Assembly (NCBI RefSeq): GCF_006716645.1
Contig: NZ_VFPL01000001.1
Coordinates: forward strand, 5,022,001 to 5,086,000
Length of the DNA: 64,000 nucleotides
Origin: Arcticibacter tournemirensis
Lineage (GTDB): Bacteria > Bacteroidota > Bacteroidia > Sphingobacteriales > Sphingobacteriaceae
Direction: 5' to 3'
Shown: one piece after another, positions 1 to 7,652 of the stretch
Layout: the number at the start of each line of letters is the position of its first letter
Numbering within the stretch: the stretch's first letter is position 1
Notes under the pieces: generated by a model
The model's database searches: none
What the model was told of the DNA's origin: nothing
The model's input: only the letters and a program-made list of their open reading frames with translations
Made by a program: the position numbers and the translations under genes

Positions 1-411
<411 letters not shown>

Positions 412-412
412 C

Positions 413-530
413 ATATCTCAAGATAGACTTGAGTCTTGAGATTTTAGATAATAGAAAAGGGGGCCGGTTACTGGTCCCCTTTTTTATGAGATCAACACTG
501 ATATCTCATAACTAATATCTCAATATTATT
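413..530. repeat. Word-repeat spacer, ATCTCA/TGAGAT type
   Basis: On both sides of the eno terminator the spacer repeats variants of ATCTCAA, TGAGAT and ATATCTCA in both orientations (413-452 and 486-530). The same style of filler with other words recurs at many gene ends in this window. Confidence 0.5.
455..485 (+). terminator. Rho-independent terminator of eno
   Basis: An 11-bp stem (AAAAGGGGGCC pairing with GGTCCCCTTTT, one G-T pair) around a 7-base loop, ending in a T-run. It lies 44 bases after the enolase stop codon and points in the gene's direction. Confidence 0.9.
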
Positions 531-534
531 TTTA

Positions 535-542
535 TATATTTG
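535..542 (+). promoter_or_regulatory. Putative -7 promoter box, 4 bases before the start codon
   Basis: TATATTTG matches the Bacteroidota -7 consensus TAnnTTTG. No TTG lies at the -33 distance. The box ends only 4 bases before the FtsB-like start codon, so a transcript from it would be leaderless or nearly so. The assignment rests on sequence match only. Confidence 0.4.
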
Positions 543-546
543 TTAT

Positions 547-864
547 ATGAAGAGGGTGCTCAGCTTATTCAGTAATAAATACTTCCTTTCTACAACAGTC
601 TTTGTGGTCTGGATGATGTTTTTTGACAGGAATGACCTGATGTCGCAGGCCGAATACCGGGCTCAGCTTGATAAACTAAAGGAAGAAAGAGACTTTTATA
701 TCGAGGAGACCGGCCGGGTAAAGAAGGACCTTGAAGAGCTAACGACAAACAGGGAAAAGCTTGAAAAATTTGCCCGCGAAAAATACCTGATGAAGAAAGC
801 AAACGAGGATGTTTATGTTCTTATTCCCGAAAAGGATAAAGAAGAGGACAAAACTCTGTTTTGA
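547..864 (+). CDS. FtsB/DivIC-family septum formation initiator
   Basis: Small bitopic cell-division protein of 105 residues. It has a short N-terminal membrane segment (about residues 12-26, rich in F, V and W), then a charged heptad-type coiled coil (about 35-80: QAEYRAQLDKLKEERDFY and onward), and a short acidic C-terminal tail. This layout and length match FtsB/DivIC, which bridges FtsL and FtsQ in the divisome at the inner membrane. Location directly after enolase is also usual for ftsB in many bacteria. FtsL-like proteins share the layout, so the exact paralogue is not certain. Confidence 0.85.
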   Translation: MKRVLSLFSNKYFLSTTVFVVWMMFFDRNDLMSQAEYRAQLDKLKEERDFYIEETGRVKKDLEELTTNREKLEKFAREKYLMKKANEDVYVLIPEKDKEEDKTLF

Positions 865-894
865 TCTTCGATATATTGCATTTAAAACTAAGTT

Positions 895-1374
895 GTGAGT
901 TTATCTGGTAAATCTGCTATTACCGTCTTAACTGCGGTCGTTTCATTTTCGACTGCCCAGGTATTTGCCCAGGCTGACAGCAGTGCTTCCAGGAAATTAA
1001 TCATCCTCGATAAAACTACAACGCTCATTCAACCCGCTTCCGCGCTTAACTACATTGGAGAAATTAAGGGGCGCTCATATATCAAATTAACTCTCCATCC
1101 TTTAGAAAAGAGAGGAGCTAATTCTGACGAAACGACCGGCATTGAGCAGTATAAAGGAAGCTACTATGAGTCTGTAAGTGGCAAAACCTATACATTAACA
1201 GGCAGTTTTGACCCGGGAACCAAAATATGGAATCTAAAATGTTATAATAGCCGAAAACAATACGTTTCGTTATTTCAAGGCAGGGAAACATCTGAAGACG
1301 TCATTGAAGGCGTTTGGAAAAACAAGCACCAAAGTCTCTCCTTTTATCTTTTCAAAAAAGACACCCAAAATTGA
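895..1374 (+). CDS. Secreted hypothetical protein
   Basis: A 159-residue protein starting at GTG, with an N-terminal hydrophobic segment and a signal-peptidase-like end (about residues 7-26, ..STAQVFAQA), so probably exported. The mature part is mostly beta-type sequence with repeated pieces such as YIGEIKGRSYIKLTLHP, QYKGSYYES and GKTYTLTGSFDP, like proteins that describe an energy- or polymer-binding barrel. I do not recognise a family. It ends one base before the stop of the converging VWA gene, so the two genes share a 3' boundary with no room for a separate terminator. Confidence 0.65.
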   Translation: MSLSGKSAITVLTAVVSFSTAQVFAQADSSASRKLIILDKTTTLIQPASALNYIGEIKGRSYIKLTLHPLEKRGANSDETTGIEQYKGSYYESVSGKTYTLTGSFDPGTKIWNLKCYNSRKQYVSLFQGRETSEDVIEGVWKNKHQSLSFYLFKKDTQN

Positions 1375-3447
1375 TTATAATTCTCCGCTCCGTTTTCTTA
1401 CTAACCATTCGGTGCTCAGCAACACAATAATCATAACAAAAATCCATTTCATATCTATCATCTCTTCGAATGTCCTGTTCTCATAAGAAATAGTCTTTAC
1501 CAGCTCATTTTTCGAAACACGTTCATACAAGTCATCTATGCCGTCAGGCATTACCATTTCACCTCCGCTTTGCTTCGCTAAAACATTTAAAAGCTGATGA
1601 TTTGCGATTGTCTGTCTCAATTCAACGCGTTCTTTTGACACGATAAACTTCCCCTCTGCCTTGTATTTCCTTTCTCCTAACTGCGTTACCGCTCCAAAAG
1701 AATACTCTCCCGAAGGCAAGGATCCTGCATCGAGAGCATACGCATTACTGGTTCTGGAAAACTGGAAAGGAAATTTTCTATTTCCGTTGCCGCTTAACAC
1801 CACCGAAACATCGGGAGTATTTATAAGTTCATTTGCGTCATTATACAATTCAGCATTCAAAAGTACATGATCATTCTCATCAAATGCATTACGAGCTGTA
1901 TAAACCCTGAACTTTCTCTTATCATCCTTTTCAGACAGGTACTGCACCGATTTTGCAAGCAATGCATCTGTTGCATTATGATTCCCTCTAAGCCTGAATT
2001 CATTGAGCCTCCATCGCCATATTCCCTCGCCGGCGAGAACGCCAACCTTTTGTTCTGAAGTATTAGAAAACAGCAAGAGAGGCCGGTCTGATAAAATGCT
2101 GCCTAATTGCTGATAAAGAAAAATGGATGCAGGAGATTTTATCCTGTAGCTGCCCGACGGTGAGACTAAAGGACCTAGGGCAGATAGCTGCTTTGCAAGC
2201 CCGTCAGGAATTACAAATGTATGGAAATCACTATTCACACCGGCTGTTGCTTCGAGCATACTTCCTGCAGACGTTATTTCGAGAAGATGCTGTGACTGGG
2301 AAAGCGCGGGAATGTTGCTTTGGGCACCCGTAATGAACAAAACCGGCTTCCCGCGCATTTTCCGAATAAGGCTTTGCATAGGTACAGAAACAGAAGGAAG
2401 CTGATGAAGGATCAAAAGATCCGCATCTTTCATACCCCCAGCCTCTGCCCCTGAAGCTAGTCCGCTGCTGACTTCATAGTTTTTGTTTGACTCTATAGCC
2501 TGCTTTAATGCGGCAATGTCCGGATGCGGAGAGTTAGCCAGTATAAATACTTTAACTTTTCCTTCAAGCACTTCTACAAAAAAGTCCTCTTTATTGTTTT
2601 CTATTGAAAGTTCACCCTGAAGAGGTGAGAGCGCGACCGTAAAACGATGAATGCCCGCCTTCCCTGCATGTAACGTAACCGGTACGGTTACTTGATACTC
2701 GTTAGACCGTATCTCTATTTCCTTCCCGAAAACCTGTCCATCCTTATCTGAAACCGTTAAGCGGCTCCTCATTCCCAGGCTCTGATGTGCTTCTATGCTC
2801 ACTTCTGCCTGAAAGTCATTACCCGACCAGACTATCGAATTATAGTTTATGTTAGCTACCAGGAGATCCTTCCTGGGAATAGTATCGCCTAAAGCAATGG
2901 TAAAAACCGGAGCCTTTAAAGCCCTGGCCTCATATTGCGGATTGCCTCCGCGATTATAAATACCGTCACTTGCAAGAATAACTGCGCCTATATTGCGATT
3001 AGCAAACCGGTCGTTTATAAAACGAAAAAAGGAATTGATGTCTGTAGTAGTTTCATTGAAATGGAAAGAACTTCCCGGCCTAAGCTGCGATCCCAGGGTA
3101 AACGAACGTACCTCATATGCAGAAGCAAAACGAGATTGTAATGCTTTAACTTTAGCAGAGTAAGCCGCCAAATTAAAGTTCAGAGGCTTTGAAACATTCA
3201 AAGAGGCCGAATTGTCCTGAGCAAAAATAATCAGCGGTTTTTCTGTTATCCTTTCGGTTTGCTTAACAAAAGGAGCAAACAGAAGAAAACATATAACTGC
3301 GGCAGTTAAAAACCGGAATGTGAATAACCAGGCTCTTGCGGCCGTAGAAATGGAGTTCCTCCTGTTGTATAAAGCGAAAGCATAACCTGCTCCGAGTAAC
3401 AGACTAAACAGTAACCACAGAAAAGAAACACCACTCAACTGAAGCAT
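1375..3447 (-). CDS. VWA-domain membrane protein (aerotolerance/Bat-like)
   Basis: A 690-residue inner-membrane protein. Two N-terminal membrane segments (about residues 5-27 and 38-60) are followed by a periplasmic or cytoplasmic von Willebrand A-like domain whose MIDAS-type motif DNSAS is at about residue 79. The middle contains a stretch (KVFILANSPHPDIAALKQAI..) resembling the glutamine-amidotransferase-like fold seen in this family. A last membrane segment lies just before the end (MDMKWIFVMIIVLLSTEWLVRKR). Bacteroidota carry many such proteins of unproven function, some near Bat aerotolerance operons. Here it stands alone. The general class is clear; the role is unknown. Confidence 0.8.
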   Translation of the reverse strand: MLQLSGVSFLWLLFSLLLGAGYAFALYNRRNSISTAARAWLFTFRFLTAAVICFLLFAPFVKQTERITEKPLIIFAQDNSASLNVSKPLNFNLAAYSAKVKALQSRFASAYEVRSFTLGSQLRPGSSFHFNETTTDINSFFRFINDRFANRNIGAVILASDGIYNRGGNPQYEARALKAPVFTIALGDTIPRKDLLVANINYNSIVWSGNDFQAEVSIEAHQSLGMRSRLTVSDKDGQVFGKEIEIRSNEYQVTVPVTLHAGKAGIHRFTVALSPLQGELSIENNKEDFFVEVLEGKVKVFILANSPHPDIAALKQAIESNKNYEVSSGLASGAEAGGMKDADLLILHQLPSVSVPMQSLIRKMRGKPVLFITGAQSNIPALSQSQHLLEITSAGSMLEATAGVNSDFHTFVIPDGLAKQLSALGPLVSPSGSYRIKSPASIFLYQQLGSILSDRPLLLFSNTSEQKVGVLAGEGIWRWRLNEFRLRGNHNATDALLAKSVQYLSEKDDKRKFRVYTARNAFDENDHVLLNAELYNDANELINTPDVSVVLSGNGNRKFPFQFSRTSNAYALDAGSLPSGEYSFGAVTQLGERKYKAEGKFIVSKERVELRQTIANHQLLNVLAKQSGGEMVMPDGIDDLYERVSKNELVKTISYENRTFEEMIDMKWIFVMIIVLLSTEWLVRKRSGEL

Positions 3448-3570
3448 AAAAATAAGCTCTTAGCAATAAGCTATTGGCAGTAAGCAAATAGCATTTGTAG
3501 CGTCTCTGTTAAAATTAATCTTTGTTTATTTCTGCTTAACCAATAGCTAATGGCCAACCGCCAAAGGCAA
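3448..3570. repeat. Word-repeat spacer, TAAGCTATTGGC/GCTAATGGCC type
   Basis: Variants of AGCAATAAGC, AGCTATTGGCAGTAAGC and, inverted, CCAATAGCTAATGG fill the spacer between the fabG end and the VWA gene start. Confidence 0.45.
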
Positions 3571-3593
3571 AACTTCGGCTAAAAGCCGAAGTT
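3571..3593 (-). terminator. Hairpin terminator of fabG
   Basis: Perfect 10-bp stem AACTTCGGCT / AGCCGAAGTT with a 3-base loop, located 8 bases beyond the fabG stop. On the minus strand it runs into TTTTGCC, a short T-run, as expected for a terminator of the minus-strand gene. Confidence 0.75.
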
Positions 3594-3601
3594 TATAAAG
3601 T

Positions 3602-4345
3602 TTACAGCATTCCTCCGTCAACGGCCAGTACCTGCCCGGTAACGTAAGCACTCATATCTGATGCAAGGAAAACACAAACATTAGCTACATCATCAGTTTC
3701 GCCAGCTCTCTTCATAGGAATATTCTGCTCCCAGCCTTCTACCACTTTGGGATCGAGTACCTCTGTCATCTCGGTTTTAATAAAACCGGGGGCAACAACA
3801 TTTGTTCGGATATTTCTTGAACCAAGTTCTTTTGCCATTGACTTTGAAAATCCAATAATACCAGCCTTAGACGCAGCATAATTGCCCTGGCCCGCATTAC
3901 CCTGTACGCCCACAACAGAACTCATGTTGATGAATACACCTTTACGGTTCTTCATCATAATTTTGGATGCAGCCTTGGTTACATTAAAAATTGATTTGAG
4001 GTTCACCTCTATCACCTCATCCCATTGCTGTTCACTCATTCGCATTAACAAACCATCTTTGGTTATTCCCGCATTGTTTACAACGATATCAAGCGTACCA
4101 AAATCAGCAACAATATCATTGATCAATTTCTCAGCAGCATCAAACTTAGAGGCATCAGACTGGTAGCCCTTCACTTTAGTACCTGCCTGCTGCAACTCCT
4201 GTTCTAAGGCTTGTCCTTTCTCTACAGAAGAAAGATATGTGAAAGCAACGTTAGCGCCATGCTCTGCGAACTTTTCCGCAATTTTCCGGCCTATCCCTTT
4301 TGAAGCCCCGGTAACGAGAGCTGTTTTTCCTTCAAGTAATTTCAT
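3602..4345 (-). CDS. fabG: 3-oxoacyl-ACP reductase FabG
   Basis: NADPH-dependent reductase of the fatty-acid elongation cycle, reducing 3-oxoacyl-ACP to 3-hydroxyacyl-ACP in the cytoplasm. At 247 residues it has normal FabG length. The Rossmann motif TGASKGIG is at about residues 13-20, NNAG at about 89-92, and the catalytic Ser-Tyr-Lys set falls in INMSSVVGVQGNAGQGNYAASKAG (S about 142, Y about 155, K about 159). The C-terminus VTGQVLAVDGGML is typical. It is monocistronic, with its own hairpin terminator. Bacteroidota genomes often hold several FabG-like reductases, but this sequence looks like the true FabG type. Confidence 0.93.
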   Translation of the reverse strand: MKLLEGKTALVTGASKGIGRKIAEKFAEHGANVAFTYLSSVEKGQALEQELQQAGTKVKGYQSDASKFDAAEKLINDIVADFGTLDIVVNNAGITKDGLLMRMSEQQWDEVIEVNLKSIFNVTKAASKIMMKNRKGVFINMSSVVGVQGNAGQGNYAASKAGIIGFSKSMAKELGSRNIRTNVVAPGFIKTEMTEVLDPKVVEGWEQNIPMKRAGETDDVANVCVFLASDMSAYVTGQVLAVDGGML

Positions 4346-4457
4346 AAAGAATAATTATAGAGCACGAAGTTAAGATTTTTTTAATATTAGTGCCCGGGCC
4401 ACATTCACATGTAACCGCAACTGATTCCCTCTCCAAAGTGAACCGGAGCACGCAGAA

Positions 4458-4862
4458 TTACACATTTCTCTCCAGGTGCTCGAGGATAGAAACCGGCCGT
4501 TTGTCTTCACCCAAAGCGACAAAAGTTAAAACGCCATGAATAGCCAGTTCCCTATGTTCCTCATACATTTGCTCCACATATATATCAATACCTACCTTCA
4601 AACTGGTTCTTCCCACTTCTGTAACTTTTGCCACCAGTTCAACGATCGTTCCTGAAGGAATGGGTTTATTAAAATTGATACGATCTGAGGAAACAGTAAC
4701 TACAGGCAGACGCGTAAAACGGGTAGCTGCGATAAAAGCGGCCTCGTCCATCATATGCATAGCAACACCACCATGAAGAGTATCATAATGATTGGTATTT
4801 GTAGCAAACACAGGCTTAAACATCCGTGTTTCCGATTTTTCTATACGTTCTTCAATATTCAT
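4458..4862 (-). CDS. Acyl-CoA thioesterase (hotdog fold)
   Basis: A 134-residue single-hotdog-domain protein of the YciA/BACH type, hydrolysing acyl-CoA thioesters. The family's characteristic segment is visible as TNHYDTLHGGVAMHMMDEAAFIAATRF (about residues 22-48), with the conserved Asn, Gly-Gly and the acidic residue D39. This is followed by the beta strands VTVSSDRINFNKPIPSGTIVELVAKV. Length matches bacterial YciA-like enzymes. It stands alone; the substrate chain length cannot be read from the sequence. Confidence 0.88.
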   Translation of the reverse strand: MNIEERIEKSETRMFKPVFATNTNHYDTLHGGVAMHMMDEAAFIAATRFTRLPVVTVSSDRINFNKPIPSGTIVELVAKVTEVGRTSLKVGIDIYVEQMYEEHRELAIHGVLTFVALGEDKRPVSILEHLERNV

Positions 4863-4868
4863 TTACCA

Positions 4869-4876
4869 CAAAGATA
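4869..4876 (-). promoter_or_regulatory. Putative -7 promoter box of the thioesterase gene
   Basis: On the minus strand TATCTTTG matches TAnnTTTG and ends 6 bases upstream of the thioesterase ATG. No clear -33 TTG accompanies it. Confidence 0.4.
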
Positions 4877-4890
4877 GTCAAAAGGGGAAA

Positions 4891-5125
4891 GCGGAAAGTT
4901 GAAAGTTAAGAGTTAAAAGTTCAGAGCGAAAAGCAGAAAGTTCAGAGTAGAAAGTTAAAAGCAAATGGCGAACGCTAAAAGCGGAAGCCAGGTCAATTGG
5001 ATGTTATATTAAAGGCTGCCAGCTGTTTACTGCAGGCTTTTAGCAGTCAGCCTAAAGGAAAGCAGGGGCTACCTTAAACTTTCAGCTTTTAACTTTCTAC
5101 TTTAAACCTCCTACTTTAAACTTCC
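4891..5125. repeat. Word-repeat spacer, GAAAGTTAAAAG/CTTTTAACTTTC type
   Basis: From 4891 to about 4982 the sequence repeats variants of GAAAGTTGAAAGTTAAGAGTT and GCGAAAAGC. From 5073 to 5125 it repeats the complementary words (CTTTTAACTTTCTACTTTAAAC). The two halves could pair imperfectly. It lies between msrB and the thioesterase, both on the minus strand, and contains no gene. Confidence 0.55.
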
Positions 5126-5126
5126 T

Positions 5127-5600
5127 CTACTTCCCAGCTGGAACAAAGTTCATAGAAATTGAATTCACACAATGCCTAGTATCTTTGGATGTAAAGCCTT
5201 CTCCCAAAAAAACATGTCCTAAGTGCGCGCCGCAATTCGCACAAACGATCTCTGTTCTTCGGCCATCGGCATCCGGAACTCTTTTAACGGCTCCTTTTAT
5301 CTCGTCATCAAAACTTGGCCATCCGCAATGAGAGTCAAATTTATCTTCCGAGTTATAAAGAGGAGCATTACACCGCTTACAGGTATAAGTCCCTTTTTCC
5401 TTATTATTCAAATATTCCCCAGTACCAGGGTATTCAGTTCCCTTGTTAATAATAACCCGTTCTTCCTCCGGAGTTAACTTATTATAATTCATATTTTTAG
5501 TAGTTTTTACAGGTTGATCACTTTTAACCTTTTTATCCTGCCCACACGAATAAAGAGTTGCAAGTAAGAGACAGTATAACAAACAGATAGTTTTTTTCAT
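5127..5600 (-). CDS. msrB: Methionine-(R)-sulfoxide reductase MsrB, lipoprotein
   Basis: Repairs oxidised methionine by reducing methionine-R-sulfoxide. The 157-residue protein starts with a lipoprotein signal ([11 protein letters not shown]; lipidated Cys at about residue 19), so it acts outside the cytoplasm. The SelR domain follows from about residue 38 ([11 protein letters not shown]). It has the two zinc-binding pairs CKRC and CANC, the conserved HCGWPSFD segment, and the catalytic Cys in [11 protein letters not shown] near the C-terminus. All key residues are present. No msrA is nearby. Confidence 0.93.
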   Translation of the reverse strand: MKKTICLLYCLLLATLYSCGQDKKVKSDQPVKTTKNMNYNKLTPEEERVIINKGTEYPGTGEYLNNKEKGTYTCKRCNAPLYNSEDKFDSHCGWPSFDDEIKGAVKRVPDADGRRTEIVCANCGAHLGHVFLGEGFTSKDTRHCVNSISMNFVPAGK

Positions 5601-5699
5601 TCCCGTTTTTTACAATATAACGAAATAAAGGCGTCTCTGATATCTGAATGAGAAGATCTTACAATTCTACTACCTATTTAGCTTATGAACAGAATCATG

Positions 5700-5707
5700 T
5701 ACTTTTG
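5700..5707 (+). promoter_or_regulatory. Putative -7 promoter box of rlmH
   Basis: TACTTTTG matches TAnnTTTG and ends 5 bases before the rlmH ATG, implying little or no leader. No TTG is seen at the -33 distance. Confidence 0.4.
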
Positions 5708-5712
5708 CTGTC

Positions 5713-6186
5713 ATGAAAATTACTCTCCTCGTACTTGGGAAAACGGAAGACAAATATCTTAAGGAGGGAATCGAAAAATACACCAAGCGGCTTAAACACT
5801 ATATCAATTTCAGTATAGTAGAAATTCCTGAGCTGAAGAACACGAAGAATCTCAGCGAGGATCAGCAAAAAACAAAAGAATCGGAATTGATTAGAAAGTT
5901 CGTCAGTCCTGCCGATCACCTTATCCTGCTCGACGAACGGGGAGAAGAATTCACGTCGTCTCAATTTGCTGGCTTTATTAACAAAAAAATGCTGGGGAGT
6001 ATCCATAACCTGGTATTTGTTGTTGGCGGTCCTTATGGCTTTGACCATACTATTTACCAGGCGGCAGGCGGCAAAATATCTCTGTCGAAAATGACTTTCT
6101 CTCACCAAATGGTGCGCTTGTTTTTTGTTGAACAAATTTACAGGGCTTTTACCATTTTAAAGGGTGAGCCATACCATCACGAATAA
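5713..6186 (+). CDS. rlmH: 23S rRNA (pseudouridine1915-N3)-methyltransferase RlmH
   Basis: SPOUT-class methyltransferase that methylates pseudouridine 1915 in helix 69 of 23S rRNA, using S-adenosylmethionine. At 157 residues it is the normal RlmH length. Diagnostic segments are the N-terminal MKITLLVLGKTEDKYLKEGIEKY, LILLDERGEEFTSSQFA, the knot-region VVGGPYGFD, and ISLSKMTFSHQMVRLFFVEQIYRAF with YHH at the C-terminus. It is followed 18 bases later by a small membrane-protein gene on the same strand, probably co-transcribed. Confidence 0.96.
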   Translation: MKITLLVLGKTEDKYLKEGIEKYTKRLKHYINFSIVEIPELKNTKNLSEDQQKTKESELIRKFVSPADHLILLDERGEEFTSSQFAGFINKKMLGSIHNLVFVVGGPYGFDHTIYQAAGGKISLSKMTFSHQMVRLFFVEQIYRAFTILKGEPYHHE

Positions 6187-6204
6187 AAACTACGTTAGTA
6201 AGTT

Positions 6205-6339
6205 ATGCAGATCGATCCGAAAAAATACACAAGAAATTACAGGTTCAGAGGAGGCAACACGGGAAGTGAACAAAAGCGCTTTTGGATTTTCCTCGTTATA
6301 GGACTGTTGATAGGAATGGCTATTGTCTATTTATTTTAA
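6205..6339 (+). CDS. Small single-pass membrane protein (44 residues)
   Basis: An open frame with ATG start and TAA stop encodes 44 residues. The N-terminal half is basic and polar (MQIDPKKYTRNYRFRGGN..), then EQKRF leads into one clean membrane segment (WIFLVIGLLIGMAIVYLF) that ends the protein. The positive residues before the helix suggest an N-in orientation. It sits 18 bases after rlmH on the same strand and ends exactly where the word-repeat spacer begins, which supports a real gene. No family is recognised and the function is unknown. Confidence 0.6.
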   Translation: MQIDPKKYTRNYRFRGGNTGSEQKRFWIFLVIGLLIGMAIVYLF

Positions 6340-6340
6340 G

Positions 6341-6530
6341 CAATTGACAGTGGACAATTGATAATGGACAGTTGACAAGGGACAGTGGACAATGGACAGA
6401 GAATAGGAAAATGCATTTATGAAATTATATGCTCTATTCAATTAACCATTATAATGTACTATTTTATATTTCTTCATTTTCAATTGTCAACTGTCCACTG
6501 TCAACTTTCCATTGTCAACTGTCAGTTGCC
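6341..6530. repeat. Inverted word-repeat spacer, TGGACAATTGACA type
   Basis: 6341-6402 repeats variants of GACAGTGGACAATTGATAATGGACAGTTGAC; 6478-6530 holds the complement (TCAACTGTCCACTGTCAACT). The arms could pair as a long imperfect hairpin between the converging 44-residue gene and the DUF5606 gene. A role as a two-way terminator is possible. Confidence 0.6.
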
Positions 6531-6941
6531 TTAATCCTGCGGAGCAGCTGAAGCAGGTGCTTCTTCTGCAAAGAGGGGCAGTTCCTTTAAGATATTAAAC
6601 CAGTTGACTATCTTCTTAATATCGGAGGCATATACTTTCTCCTCGTCGTGACCTGGAGCAACTTCCCTAAAAAATGACCGTAAGCTCTTACCGTCAGCCT
6701 TCGCATCAGGCACAGATGAACTTTCTTTTATTCGTTCAAAGATTTCGATTAACTTCAGGTCATCATCTTCACCAAAAATGGTAATATCCTCGAGAGAGGC
6801 CATCTTAGACGTTGAAAGATTTACTACAAGCTTTAATTTCTGTTCATCAAGACTCTCAAGCACGAAGCCTGATTTATTCTGTCCTATTACTTTATACAAT
6901 CCCGGTTTACCCGAAACGGATACTATTCCTCTTAAATTCAT
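6531..6941 (-). CDS. DUF5606 family protein
   Basis: A 136-residue soluble protein found widely in Bacteroidota. The N-terminal half is typical of the family: NLRGIVSVSGKPGLYKVIGQNKSGFVLESL, then LSTSKMASLEDITIFGEDDDLKLIEIFERI. The C-terminal half carries an acidic helical segment (DIKKIVNWFNILKELPLF) and a loose alanine/proline tail. The first 40 residues resemble a small beta-barrel fold. Function is unknown. It is next to and co-oriented with the cyclophilin gene. Confidence 0.82.
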   Translation of the reverse strand: MNLRGIVSVSGKPGLYKVIGQNKSGFVLESLDEQKLKLVVNLSTSKMASLEDITIFGEDDDLKLIEIFERIKESSSVPDAKADGKSLRSFFREVAPGHDEEKVYASDIKKIVNWFNILKELPLFAEEAPASAAPQD

Positions 6942-7002
6942 GATTTTATATTAGATATGAGGTGTGAGTATTTAGATTATCTCAATACTCTTCACTCAAT
7001 TC

Positions 7003-7440
7003 TTACTCCTCAATTATGTCAATTCCCAGGATTTTATCGCCCTGACGAATGTCATCTACAACATCCACGTTCTCTACAACTTTGCCGAAACATGTATGAT
7101 TCCTATCGAGGTGAGCAGTATTCTTCCGGCTGTGGCAAATAAAGAATTGTGAGCTTCCTGTGTCGCGACCTGCATGGGCCATGGATAATACACCCCTGTC
7201 ATGGTACTGATTGTCGCCCGTCAGCTCGCACTTAATACGAGTACCCGAACCTCCGGCTCCTGTACCTGTTGGATCGCCCCCCTGGATTACAAAATCAGGA
7301 ATTACACGGTGAAAGGTAACACCATCATAAAATTTTTCCTTAGCCAACTTCAAAAAGTTCGCTACAGTATTCGGAGCATCTTTGTCGTAGAACTCTACGG
7401 TCATGTCTCCTTTTTCTGTTCTTATAATCGCTTTACTCAT
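7003..7440 (-). CDS. Cyclophilin-type peptidyl-prolyl isomerase
   Basis: Catalyses cis-trans isomerisation of prolyl bonds during folding. The 145-residue protein is a single cyclophilin domain with no signal peptide, so probably cytoplasmic. Seen are FHRVIPDFVIQGGDPTGTGAGG (active-site Arg and Gln), the SMAHAGRDTGSSQFFI segment and HLDRNHTCFGKVVENVDVV. Note that the usual tryptophan or similar drug-contact position appears as H in this short class, as in many bacterial forms. It lies upstream of the DUF5606 gene, separated by a short spacer of repeated ACTC/TGAG words. Confidence 0.92.
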   Translation of the reverse strand: MSKAIIRTEKGDMTVEFYDKDAPNTVANFLKLAKEKFYDGVTFHRVIPDFVIQGGDPTGTGAGGSGTRIKCELTGDNQYHDRGVLSMAHAGRDTGSSQFFICHSRKNTAHLDRNHTCFGKVVENVDVVDDIRQGDKILGIDIIEE

Positions 7441-7461
7441 AATCTTTCAATTTTGAATCGG

Positions 7462-7469
7462 CAAAGTTA
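7462..7469 (-). promoter_or_regulatory. Putative -7 promoter box of the cyclophilin gene
   Basis: Minus-strand TAACTTTG matches TAnnTTTG, 21 bases upstream of the cyclophilin start. No good -33 element is visible. Confidence 0.35.
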
Positions 7470-7618
7470 ACAATTTTTGGCTATTGACAGTGAGCTAACA
7501 ACTTTTAGAATTAGTAATCAGATGGCAGTTGTCGGCCAATCAACATTCACCAGTTTATTAAAACACAGCTTACATTCCTTATCCTCAACCTGCAACATAC
7601 AACCTCATTTCATTTAAG

Positions 7619-7626
7619 TACTTTTG
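7619..7626 (+). promoter_or_regulatory. Putative -7 promoter box of the 418-residue secreted protein
   Basis: TACTTTTG matches TAnnTTTG, 26 bases before the ATG at 7653. It is identical to the box in front of rlmH. Confidence 0.4.
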
Positions 7627-7652
7627 TATGGTAATCTTTCGTTATCAATAGC

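Noticed and set aside
4891-5125. CRISPR-like or tandem-repeat array
   Set aside because: Words vary and there are no constant repeats with unique spacers of equal length.
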